Source of the DNA: Brachionus rotundiformis
Taxonomy: Eukaryota > Rotifera > Eurotatoria > Ploima > Brachionidae
DNA: 64,000 nucleotides
Direction of reading: 5' to 3'
Assembly: GCA_016802295.1 (NCBI GenBank)
Contig: JAESIW010000138.1
Span: forward strand, 3,994,369 to 4,058,368
Shown: piece after piece, positions 48,981-58,248 of the stretch
How the letters are laid out: every line of letters begins with the position of its first letter
How positions within the stretch are numbered: the first letter of the stretch is position 1
Made by a program: the position numbers and the translations under genes
The notes under the pieces: model-generated
Databases searched by the model: none
Told to the model about the DNA's origin: nothing
Seen by the model: the letters and a program-made list of their open reading frames with translations, nothing else

Positions 48981-49844
48981 CTAATTTACATCACGTTCCT
49001 CTTCGGTGGGATCAAGAATCCCTTGTAAAATTTTGAAATTGATTAGAACTCTGAAAATATGGATCTAATTCAGCATTAAAGAAGCAAACCTTAAATCAAA
49101 AAATTCATTTATTTTAGAAAAGATAAAATATACAATTCAAATTTTCACATGTTTACATTATGTATTAAACATATTTAAAAAATGATCTTTTATCATTTCC
49201 TCACTTTTTTAAAAAACTTCAGATTTTGAGTATTAGAGGATAAATTTTATAATTTCAACTGGTGTAAAAACACAGAAGACAACTGCTAATCCTGTGGAAA
49301 AATGTTGGTCGATTTTTTTAATAATTACCGTAAACCATTGCAAATAAGTGCCCCCAAAATCGTGTCTATATTGAAGAATTTTAGTCTTTAGTATGGTAGA
49401 AAATTTTGTGAATACGGTATTTATAATTTTATGATTTTTAGTTTTATATATACATTTTAAAAGATAATTAAACAAGAATTAAAAAAATATATATCACTTA
49501 ATTGAGACTAATAGTTCGAAAGCTTTTGCCAAAAAACGAGAATATTTAAGCTAAATTCTGAACTGCCAATAAATGATCTTTGAGGTGCTAATACCAAATT
49601 TTTTTCTATTTTATAAAAAAAGTATTTAAATATTCTTTATCCTCTTATATATTATATAATTGTGCAAAGAATATATTTTATTCCCTTGATGTAAAATATT
49701 ACTCAAAAATGCGCTAACATTTAATGAACACCTGTCAAGAAATTGGTCACCCTTGTTATATTCAGGCACAAATTTAAAGAAAGCATTAAAATATTTGATA
49801 AAAATTAATTTTAGTTTAAATTTAATTTCAATTAAAAATTTCAA
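48981..49844 (-). other. Coding-like minus-strand segments, possible unresolved multi-exon gene
   Basis: The clearest piece is a terminal exon at 49050-48981, preceded by ATATTTTCAG. It reads VLINFKILQGILDPTEEE and on to RDVN and stop. Upstream segments with gene-like composition read TVFTKFSTILKTKILQYRHD then FGGTYLQWFT (about 49430-49330), LAPQRSFIGSSEFSLNILVF (about 49585-49520), and FKFVPEYNKGDQFLDR before a donor-like GTGTTC (about 49785-49730). I could not assemble a continuous frame and know no family. It may be a real membrane protein gene or a decayed one. Confidence 0.3.
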
Positions 49845-50593
49845 CTTATCAATTGTTTAATAATTAGATTTAATTAAAGAAAATATTAATTTAGCCAAAC
49901 TGAAATCTGAAAATTATTGAAATTTGAAGCTCATTATTTATTTTTTATTAAAAATAAAACTTCCCCGAGAATTTGCTTTAAATTATTCAAAATTTATATC
50001 TATTTTTTTTCTATTTTTTTCGCTTTTTGTACCACCACTCAGAAATTAACCGCTTCATGTAGTTGACTCAGTTCTACACTGCGAACTTTTAAGGCTTCTG
50101 TATACCACTTTAAATACTTGTAAAATCTTCACTTTTAGTAATCATTTATCTTATACATAAGAATATTATTAAATTAAATAGTTTAAAAAAAGCAAAATTT
50201 ATGGATAAATTAAATTGGTTTTTTTATCGGTTTGGTCAAACCAATAGGTAAGTCTTAAATAATTTCTTATTTTAAGACATTTCAAAAACTTTATTCATTT
50301 ACCAAAATTGTACCTCACTGACCCATCTTGTCAAAATTGGTGTATATTTAAAAAATTAAGCATTCATTAATCTAAATTTTAAAATTGATCATTCACGTGA
50401 TGCCAATTTTTCACTAAATTAAATATTTAGAAATAAAAAGTCTTTGAAAAATTAGTTTTAGAGTCTGATTAATTTGTAACTATTGGCAACATTAGTATTT
50501 ACATTTCACTATTCGATTAAGTTTTCAAAAATTAACTAAAACCCAAATTTAGTTACTTGGAGTCGAATTTCTTTAGAAAATTAATCATAAAAG

Positions 50594-51067
50594 ATGTCTT
50601 CGGACCGAATGATGGCAACTTCTTTTCGCTTTGAAATAAATAAAGGCGGTAATAATCCAAAGCGCAATGCTCGAGAAGCAAGAATAGCTGTAAGTTAAAT
50701 ATGACCACAAAATTCAGAATATTTTAAAGTTATATCATCTTTTTAGCTTTTAGAAGAACAAGCTTTAGAAGAAAAAGATATTTTGAAGTAATTTTAGCTG
50801 ATTTAAAATCTCAATTTATTTAATTTTTTTTCAAGGAAAAATCAACAAGGCTTCAAAACATCTTGGAACGACAACTTCGATACTCTGAATGAGTCGTTTA
50901 GGGCGTTGAACCATCAAAAAGGCCTTCATGAAGATTTGAAAATTATCAAAAAGGCTAATGTTATGGTGAGACGTGATGCCTTGAAGCGTTTGTATCATCA
51001 AGATTATGCTCAATATGAGGCCGAATTGAATGAAAAAGGCCTTTGTATTCATAAAGAACGAATTTAA
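50594..51067 (+). CDS. CFAP141: CFAP141 (C1orf189-type) ciliary protein
   Basis: Three exons, 50594-50689, 50747-50787 and 50836-51067, have introns of 57 and 48 bp and encode 122 aa. The exons are too short to stand out unspliced. The C-terminal part, VMVRRDALKRLYHQDYAQYE followed by AELNEKGLCIHKERI, closely follows the conserved end of CFAP141: a charged helix with RR-AL--L-----YE-EL---G and an aromatic/charged terminus. A Trp-containing helix precedes it (SWNDNFDTLNESFRALNHQKG). In vertebrates CFAP141 is a microtubule inner protein of axonemal doublets; a role in motile cilia follows from the family. AAAG lies directly before the ATG. The polyadenylation signal is 35 bp after the stop. Confidence 0.85.
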
Positions 51068-51101
51068 ATGCATTCTTAATAATTCAAACTTTTATTTTGT
51101 A

Positions 51102-51107
51102 AATAAA
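51102..51107 (+). terminator. Polyadenylation signal of CFAP141
   Basis: AATAAA 35 bp after the stop. Confidence 0.55.
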
Positions 51108-51154
51108 AATTTTTGTATTAATTGATGTTTTATAAGTTCACATTAACACCATTG

Positions 51155-51165
51155 TATATAAAAAG
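51155..51165 (+). promoter_or_regulatory. TATA box of the peritrophin-like gene
   Basis: TATATAAAAAG lies 28-38 bp before the ATG at 51193, leaving room for only a very short 5' leader. Confidence 0.6.
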
Positions 51166-51192
51166 ACTTAAGTTTATATTAATTTTTCAAAG

Positions 51193-51498
51193 ATGAAATT
51201 GTCTATCTTATGTTTATTGGTGATTTCGGCTTTGGCAAGTGCTTATAAAGGCCAATATTATAATAAGATGAGAAAAAATGAAAAAGGTGGTGGATATGGG
51301 CCAAGGATTATTGGTCGAGTCAAATGTAGTCAGCTAGAAGACTTGACCAAAGTAAATGGTAGATGCAATCAGTACAAAACTTGTGAAAATGGCTATTTGA
51401 AATACTGGAATTGTCCGAATAACTATGTTTTTGATTCAATGATGAAGGCTTGCTCGCCAAAACATCTAGTTCCAAATGCTTGTTCCAATCGTTTTTGA
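51193..51498 (+). CDS. Secreted single-domain peritrophin-A (CBM14) chitin-binding protein, 101 aa
   Basis: An intronless frame with a clear signal peptide at residues 1-17 (MKLSILCLLVISALASA), a short Gly/Lys/Tyr-rich linker, then one chitin-binding type 2 domain. The six cysteines at 45, 58, 64, 74, 87 and 97 are spaced 12-5-9-12-9, as in the peritrophin-A family, with the aromatic residues KYWNCPNNYVFD between the fourth and fifth. Such proteins bind chitin in cuticle, trophi or gut lining. A TATA box lies just upstream and a polyadenylation signal 26 bp after the stop. It sits 125 bp beyond CFAP141, same strand, with its own promoter. Confidence 0.93.
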   Translation: MKLSILCLLVISALASAYKGQYYNKMRKNEKGGGYGPRIIGRVKCSQLEDLTKVNGRCNQYKTCENGYLKYWNCPNNYVFDSMMKACSPKHLVPNACSNRF

Positions 51499-51523
51499 AA
51501 ATTACTGATTTTTAGTTTCCTAG

Positions 51524-51529
51524 AATAAA
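51524..51529 (+). terminator. Polyadenylation signal of the peritrophin-like gene
   Basis: AATAAA 26 bp after the stop; a second copy lies about 12 bp further on. Confidence 0.6.
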
Positions 51530-52154
51530 ATTTTAAATAAATAGCATTTTTTGTTATTGTTATGTTAATTTTTATAAATTTAAGCTTTTATTTTGTCACA
51601 TCAAGAAAAAAATCAACATAAAACAAATCTAGAACTTTAGTTGCCTTTAGAAAATAAACAATTTTGGTCAAAACGTGATCAATATTAAGCTTCTAAACAT
51701 AAACCAAAAAGATATTAAATTAATTTTTAAAATAAAAAATAAAGTATAAAGTATTTCTATATATTAGTGAATCATCATAATCCTTTATTCCTTCTAGAAA
51801 ATCTTTAAATTCAAATTTTTTGATGATTTTAGCTCATTTTTATTTAATTCTATAAGTTCTTGAAATTTTTAACTTAATTTTATTCCTAGTTTCTTCTACA
51901 TTTTCTACTATATTCACTCATCTGACACAATTTCGGTTTGTTAAGCTATATTTTTTGTAATTTTAGATAACAAGACTTAAAATTTGATAAAAAAAATTCA
52001 TAATTCTGCTATTTCCTACAATGAGCCAAATCAAGGCTCACAAATACTTAATTTCATGCTAACTCTTTTTGAATATATTTGGTTCGCCAGTGGTTCAGGA
52101 ATTTATTATGTTTGATTTTTTATATAGTATTTGTTATAAGTAATTTCGATGTAT

Positions 52155-52260
52155 ATTAAAATGTTAAACAAATGTTAAGTTAACAGCTTTTATTTTTTAA
52201 AATTCAACAAAAAATTAAAACTAAAAAATTTCAGAACCACTAGCGTACCAAAGTTAACAA
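52155..52260 (+). repeat. 106-bp direct repeat, left copy
   Basis: Matches 53582-53687 over 106 bp with two visible substitutions (GTTAAGTTAAC versus GTTAAATTAAC; CACTAGCG versus CACTGGCG). It borders the LINE fragment on the left. Confidence 0.95.
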
Positions 52261-53581
52261 CCATTGTGACCCGCTTAAACTAGAGCGTTAAAATAAACAA
52301 AAGTTTTATAAGCAAATTTTATCTTTTTAAAGATAATGATGTCCTGAATCATTCTCATTAATATGTATTCTTGATGTATTCTCGGTATTTTTTGGTTTAC
52401 TCATAAATACATCTAATTATTTTTTAAAGTGGATTCCAAGAGTATTCTGGAATAGATCGAAAATACGTATAGAATACAAAAGCATGTATTTTCAAATACA
52501 TTGATGTATTTTTGTGTAGATTAAGCTAAGAATATGTATTTTTTGAATATTCTGGAATGCAGAATTGAAAAATGATGTATTTTTTAGTTCAAAAGAGTAC
52601 TCATACTATGTCAGTAGAAAATCCTCTCTGTATGCGGATGACTGCAAGATATATTGTATATTTAATAAATGAAATGAAAAGATAATAAAAGAGAACTTGC
52701 AAGATGATATAATATATATATATGTATATATATAGTCTTGTCAAATGGTGTAGTGGATAGTCAATGAATCTCAAGACTGAAAAATGTGAATTAATGCATA
52801 TTGGTGGGAATAACCCAAGAACGGATTATTATTATCAAAGGAAAATGTAGTCTATAAATTGACGAAGGCTTCTGAACAGAAAGATCTAGGAGTCATAGTA
52901 AATACCGACATGAAATGATGTAAGCAAATATGTGCTTCATCAGCAAGAGCAAACAGAATTCTTGTGCAAGTATTAAATGGTTTCAGTAACTATGATTCAA
53001 GTATTATAAAAAAAATGTACACAAGTCTCGTTCGACCCCATCTCGAATATGCAGTCTCAGTTTGGAATCCATACTTGAAGAAATATATTGATACACTTGA
53101 GAGAGTACAGAGAAGAGCTACACGAAACATTAATGGATTTAGTGAGCTAAGCTATTCAGAAAGACTCAAAAACTGAATCTTACAACACTTTCGACAAGAA
53201 GGAGACGCGGTGATCTAATACAAATGTACAAGTTCATGTATGGACTTGACGAGATAAGTTGGTATAGCGAACTTTTGAAAGTGTAAGTATAATACAATGG
53301 GTAATCGATACAGACTAAGAAGAGAACTTACAAAAAATTGTAACAGAGTTGTTAGCGATTGGAACAAACTGACAAATGATATAATAGAATCGAAAACAAT
53401 TGACTTATTTAAAAACCAACTAGATAACATATTGAGAGACTAAAATATTGCTTACAGTCTGGTTAATCCAGACTTCACGCATAAGCGTAGCAATATTTTC
53501 AAAAATCAAGGATTAATTTTTACTCAGTTTTTATTTTATTTTCTAAATAGTTAAAAATACATCATTAATAATAAAGATAAA
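52261..53581 (+). mobile_element. 5'-truncated LINE between long direct repeats
   Basis: The coding part (about 52600-53445) holds reverse transcriptase blocks in order: VYADDCKIYC-like catalytic box at about 52633, KASEQKDLGVIVNTDMK, RANRILVQVLNGFSNYDSS, MYTSLVRPHLEYAVSVWNPY, ERVQRRATRNINGFSELSYS and NRVVSDWNKLTNDIIESKT. It is interrupted by stops and frameshifts. Sequence 52261-52600 is rich in TGTATTTT-like short repeats of unknown nature. The 3' part after 53445 is non-coding and ends near AATAATAAAGATAAA. The clade is Jockey/CR1-like by motif form. Most of the element 5' of the catalytic box is missing, typical of incomplete target-primed reverse transcription. Confidence 0.8.
52709..52734. 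repeat. (AT)n microsatellite
   Basis: Alternating TA run with a single TG interruption, inside the LINE fragment, where it breaks the reading frame. Confidence 0.8.
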
Positions 53582-53687
53582 ATTAAAATGTTAAACAAAT
53601 GTTAAATTAACAGCTTTTATTTTTTAAAATTCAACAAAAAATTAAAACTAAAAAATTTCAGAACCACTGGCGTACCAAAGTTAACAA
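53582..53687 (+). repeat. 106-bp direct repeat, right copy
   Basis: Near-identical to 52155-52260. It borders the LINE fragment on the right, 40 bp before the carrier gene's stop codon. Confidence 0.95.
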
Positions 53688-53727
53688 TTTAATTATATAT
53701 CTTTTTATAAATAATTTATTCAGATCA

Positions 53728-54933
53728 TTAGACTAAATTTCGTTTTATTTTTTCATATACGACATAAGATATGCTAACAGCCGGAACAACCTTTATTATA
53801 TTAGGCAAAAGACCCCGATAGAGTCCTCGAACCCCTTCATTTCTCCAAATTATCTTGACCAATTTAACCATTGTGTCTCTTTCGGCCGAATTCATTGGAA
53901 CCTCTTGAGCTTGGAGTCTTGTCCGAATCAAGGCCAATGGATAACTAACTAATTGACCGCATATTGTACTGCAAGTGCCACACAATAGCAAAATTGGTAC
54001 CGAGGGCTCGCTGATTTGATTCCGACGCATGTAAAACCGCTTTAAGGTCTAACAAATTTATAGTTTAATATTTTCTCTCTTTTTCATTCTTTATATCAAA
54101 ATCACCTCATACACAGCCAAATCTGTCCCAGCATATGGAATAATGCCGAGTATATTTGGTATATATCCTTTATAGAAAGACCTTATTCCTTCATTTTTAA
54201 TCACCTTTTTTGTACAATCTAAAATGCTGGAGTACTCTCCAGTTTTTCGCAGGACCATGCGAGTCTTTAGAAGCTTTTAAAAAGAAAATTAATTGACATA
54301 AAAGATCAAATATAAAAATTATTATACTTCTAAGGGATATATAAAAGATTGGGCTAAACCGCCTGCAATCGAACCGCTCAAGAATCTTTCCAACACATTG
54401 GCTTCACGATTTTTGTCATTTATAAATAAAGTTTTCATCTTAATGAAAAATAAATAGATAATTAAAAGCATAAAAAAAATTACTTCTTCATAAAAAGTAA
54501 ATTTAAGTGCAACTTCGGGAGCGATTTTGATAACATTCATGCCATTGCCTCGCCAAAGACTGGTAACGCCGCCCTCTTGAAGCATATATTTGAAACCTCC
54601 CAATATTTCGATTTGCTTCCGAGATCCTAGGGCTTGCATTACCGTTTTTAGGCGGTCAAAAGGGGCTGTGCAGGTTCGCGAAACAGAGCCAGCGATTCCT
54701 CCTGCAATCAAATTTCGGTAAACAACATCAAAGCGAGTATCTGACTTTTTGGTATCCTGTGGAACAGTTGGATCATCTTTAACATCTAGCAACTAAATTT
54801 TTATAAGATAGAAGTTTCGATATTGGTAAAAAGTTATTACGGTCGAAAATCTCCAGTATGATAGAACGTCTCCTATATTGTCAATAGGAGATAATGAAAA
54901 ATATTCTTTTGGATTACAAACCGCATTTCGCAT
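53728..54933 (-). CDS. SLC25 mitochondrial carrier, ATP-Mg/phosphate (SCaMC) type, without visible EF-hands
   Basis: Exons are 54933-54841, 54792-54484, 54438-54328, 54273-54106 and 54048-53728, with introns of 48, 45, 54 and 57 bp, all phase 0, giving 333 aa. Three carrier repeats carry the signatures PFDRLK, PLELLK and PLALIR; the last deviates from the acidic consensus as in known SCaMC proteins. GGFKYMLQEGGVTSLWRGNG, PNILGIIPYAGTDLAVYE and SYPLALIRTRLQAQE match the SLC25A23/24/25/41 group, which exchanges ATP-Mg for phosphate across the inner membrane. The linker EYFSLSPIDNIGDVLSYWRF, which follows the EF-hands in SCaMCs, is present. However, the only in-frame ATG upstream is at 54933, and no EF-hand exons are seen on the minus strand up to the SINE at 56 kb. 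Either it is an SLC25A41-like short form or the calmodulin-like exons lie beyond a long intron. Confidence 0.9.
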
Positions 54934-56004
54934 TATCACTTGCTTGTCACCACCAAGCTCATTTAGGAAATTAATGATAAAATAAGCTTTTTTGATAATA
55001 TGAGCAGGTTATAGTGAGTTATAATGAAATCTTGAAATTTTAAACTATAGTTGAATATAACTTAAAAATAATTTCATAAAAATTTCGAAATTAAGTTAAA
55101 CTTTGTTTTTTTTTTTGGGTTAGAAATTTTTAAAGAAAAATTAAAGAAATAGTTCACATTTACCAACTTTTTTAATTATTTGATTATAATTCAAATTATT
55201 ATTTAGAAAGAATACACATTTATTATATTTAAATTCAATCTGAAATATCAAAAATCAAAGATTAAATTTTAATTCAGGTATTTTTGCCAAGTACTTGGCT
55301 TAAATATAAATTTCATCTTGAAAAAAATCTGAAAATTCAGCAATCATGGTAGTTATTGAAGTCGCCTTTAATGCATTATTGACATAAAAATAATTTTTAG
55401 TATATATCTTTAACTCTTGGCTAAAAAGAATGGGACTTGTAATAAATACAGTTCATAAATTAAAGCCAAATAAATGAATCAATAATTTAATAGTATCACT
55501 AGAATACCCAGGAAATTTTTTGAGCTCGTTTTCAAAATCTCAAACTATTGTATTATCTTAAATAATCATTTTAATAATTTAAATACGTTTTTAAATATTA
55601 ATGTTTGAACAGTTTTATCAATTACTAATTATTTATAAAAATACATTTCTTTATTACAGAAGATTGAAAAATGACCAAAAACTTTCTTGAGTTATCTGGT
55701 GTTAATTTCTTATCCTTATTCAAAATTTTTTTAAGATGTTCTTTAAAAAAGGTAAAAGTAAAGTAACTTTTTTGACCAGAACTTAAAAAATTTTATTTAT
55801 CTTTAAGAACTGCTTTTATGAATAGGCATGTATGGTAAAATCCAAAAACTATAATGTGCACCATTATTAGAGACCAAATTGTTTGAGCCGCGAATTTTTA
55901 TTTTAATATTTAAAATAAATCAAAGACAATATGTATTTAATTAGATGATAAAAAAACAAGAAAACAATTGTTTTTGGTCCTTTTTAAGTCTCTTTGTAAA
56001 TAAG
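54934..56004. other. Intergenic, AT-rich
   Basis: The frame of the carrier's first exon stays open to about 55005 upstream of its ATG. No EF-hand-encoding exon was found here. Nothing else was recognised. Confidence 0.5.
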
Positions 56005-56235
56005 TGTCCAGCAGATGGCCTAGTGGTTCGAAAAGCTGCCATTTAATACCAAGTAACCTCAAGATCAAGGTACAAATGCTCCTAGAACAAGTGGAAAGCT
56101 TATTCGGAAAAAACTTGTACTTCAGCAAGCCTTCAGTAGGGCTTGCGTAACCACCCAACCTTAAATTTATTAAAGAGTTTCAACGAAATCGAATACAATG
56201 GCCCTATGCTCCACAAGAAACGCATAAGAATAAAA
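56005..56235 (+). mobile_element. tRNA-derived SINE
   Basis: The head resembles a tRNA gene: TGGCCTAGTGG at 56016-56026 fits RNA polymerase III box A, and GGTACAAATGC at 56069-56079 is a slightly degraded box B, 42 bp apart from its end. The body is followed by a tail with ATGGCCCTATGCTCCACAAG, which reads as the ALCSTRN-type terminus found at the end of LINE proteins. It shares TATGCTCCACAAG with the LINE end near 32150. A SINE that borrowed a LINE 3' tail for mobilisation is the likeliest explanation. It is not a functional tRNA: no proper acceptor or anticodon stem could be drawn. Confidence 0.65.
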
Positions 56236-56697
56236 ATATAAATAAGTATCATATTAAAAAAATAAATATTTTATTTACAGGTTTTACAAAAATTAAATTT
56301 TTATTAACTTTTTAGAAAAAAAAACAATAAAGTTTTTTTAATAATAATTGAGAAAATTTCAAAACAAATTTTTATCTAAAATTTTAGCATAAATATATAA
56401 AAACATAAATATATAAAATATATAAAAACGATGAAGTTTTAATTTTTTAGAACAAAGATATTTTTGGTAATAGAGATATACTTAAATACGAAAATGAGTA
56501 AGCCGATTTAATGAATCAGCTGTAAAAAATTGGCAAATTATATTTGAGTGCTCATCTGATGGTACATTCTCTCCATTACATTAATTGTGATACAGTTCGA
56601 AAATCATTATTTATATTTGAAAAAAATTAATTTTGCTCAACTTTGTCTTTGACAGAGCTAACCATACTTACAAGATAAATAATAAATTAGTCATTCA
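56236..56697. other. Intergenic, AT-rich
   Basis: About 460 bp with runs of A/T and ATAAATATATAAAA repeats near 56390-56430; 3' flank of the kinase gene. Confidence 0.5.
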
Positions 56698-58248
56698 TTA
56701 TAACTTGGTTGTTAAATATATATCACTATTAGCCTCACTTGATTTCTTTTCAACTATTTTATTTGGTTCATTTGAAATAGCCAAGTACTGAATTGCTTTT
56801 TCCAAATTTTTTTTGTCTCTTTCATTTTTTATTATCTCTCTACTACTTATGCAGCAATTAAGATCCAATTTAATATCTAAATCATTATTAATATTTCTAA
56901 TAATAGAATTGTTCAATGCGAAAACAATGTCCGAGTCCAAAGACCCGTTAAATGGAAAACTTTTCATTACTTTCTCTAATGAAGTCACATAATTAAACAA
57001 AATATTTTTAAAATAGTTAATAGACTTTCTCTCATTTGGATTAATATTGGTGGCTTTGAGAATCAAATTTTTGATAAATGAAAGCTCAATTAAATTAAGC
57101 TTGTTAATATTAAGCTGATTGTTGGCTGTATAAGTGTGTCTGTGGCCACTGAACAGATGGTACATGACCAAACCAAAAGAATAAATGTCAATTCGACTGT
57201 CGTATTGTCCCATGAAAAACTCCAATGGCAAATAGTACAATCCACCAGTGTTGTTATCATAATTATCCAAATTTCCATTCTTCATAGATCCCAGATCGCA
57301 TATTTTAGCCGTGTAGTCCAAGTCTAGTAGAATATTCTTGGGCTTGATGTCCGCATGGATAAAATTCTTGCCATGTATGTCACTTAGGCCTGTCGCTATG
57401 TTGAGCATTATCTTCAGCTTTAAAATAGGCGAGATTTGATTAGGATTTTTTTTTATCAAAAAGTCTTCTAGAGACCCGTTTTCCATAAATTCCATAACCA
57501 AAAACATACGATGCAAGTGATCGCGTCCATGACCAAGTAATTTGACTATATTTGAGCTAAAAATTTCAATATAGGCCTCTAATTCTTTGTCCACACAAAG
57601 CAGCTTCTCATCCAAATTGACATCTCTGGCAGCGAAATTGAATCGTTTGAAGGAAACCCTGTTGTGGATTTTTCTATTCATAAGTTTGCATGCCACATGG
57701 TATTTGTATGGTTTCAAAATAGAATCGTACACAAAACCAAAGTTTCCATTGTCAACCATGTTCTGGAGTTTTAGATCTTCAAACTGAAATCGTTCAACAC
57801 GCACTGTCTTGTACAGTATCTGGCTATGACTCTTGTCATGTTTTTTGGAGCATTCAAGACACATAAACATACAGTAGCATTTGTTGCATTTTATGTAGAC
57901 TCCTTTTATTTCCTCATCACAAAGATCACAGCATGTATTAAAGTCACGATTTGAGTATTGCTCTACCAGAGATTGAAGATTGTTTGAAGTCGAGCTTGTC
58001 TCTGGGTGAACTATGAGCACACATGGATGGTTAATTTCGTGTTTTTTGCTTATTCTATTTGAGCAAAAGCATTCAGAGCAGAGATTATAATTTGGACATA
58101 TGGCGCAACAAAATCTGTCGCCCAATATGTTCTTTTTTTCACATGAATCGCAATCTATGCCCATGTGGCATCGTTTGATGGTCGCATGGTTGTTTAGATC
58201 GATCTTTTTGACCACTTTGGAAAATCTTCGTTTGATACTGTGCAACAT
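56698..58248 (-). CDS. Tandem ZZ zinc-finger protein kinase, 516 aa
   Basis: An intronless frame from ATG 58248. Two ZZ-type zinc fingers come first. ZZ1 is around residues 30-75 (CDSC at 33-36, CAIC, CSEC, then His70/His74). ZZ2 is around 103-141 (CDLC, CNKC, CLEC, His137/His141). Both have the Cys4 plus Cys2His2 ligand pattern. A protein kinase domain follows at about 158-425. It has a glycine loop DNGNFGFVYD (166-175), VACK lysine 188, hinge VMEFMENGSLEDF, catalytic loop FIHADIKPKNIL (Asp300, Lys302, Asn305; HAD replaces HRD), metal-binding DLG (318-320) replacing DFG, PLE for APE, and DIYSFG. All core catalytic residues remain, so activity is likely. The overall form is Ser/Thr or TKL-like. 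A ~90-residue tail follows. ZZ fingers often bind N-terminal or histone-tail peptides, as in p62; a substrate-recruiting role is inference. Confidence 0.88.
   Translation of the reverse strand: MLHSIKRRFSKVVKKIDLNNHATIKRCHMGIDCDSCEKKNILGDRFCCAICPNYNLCSECFCSNRISKKHEINHPCVLIVHPETSSTSNNLQSLVEQYSNRDFNTCCDLCDEEIKGVYIKCNKCYCMFMCLECSKKHDKSHSQILYKTVRVERFQFEDLKLQNMVDNGNFGFVYDSILKPYKYHVACKLMNRKIHNRVSFKRFNFAARDVNLDEKLLCVDKELEAYIEIFSSNIVKLLGHGRDHLHRMFLVMEFMENGSLEDFLIKKNPNQISPILKLKIMLNIATGLSDIHGKNFIHADIKPKNILLDLDYTAKICDLGSMKNGNLDNYDNNTGGLYYLPLEFFMGQYDSRIDIYSFGLVMYHLFSGHRHTYTANNQLNINKLNLIELSFIKNLILKATNINPNERKSINYFKNILFNYVTSLEKVMKSFPFNGSLDSDIVFALNNSIIRNINNDLDIKLDLNCCISSREIIKNERDKKNLEKAIQYLAISNEPNKIVEKKSSEANSDIYLTTKL

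Noticed and set aside
50831..51073. 80-codon minus-strand frame over CFAP141
   Set aside because: Shadow of the third CFAP141 exon, which has recognisable homology on the plus strand.
52155..53687. The direct repeats as LTRs of an LTR retrotransposon
   Set aside because: They lack TG...CA ends and the interior encodes a LINE-type reverse transcriptase with no gag, integrase or primer-binding site.
56005..56085. A functional tRNA gene
   Set aside because: Box A fits but box B is degraded and no complete cloverleaf with acceptor stem and anticodon loop could be drawn; the sequence continues into a LINE-like tail.
55937..56158. Minus-strand 73-codon frame
   Set aside because: Falls within the tRNA-derived SINE and has no protein-like conservation.
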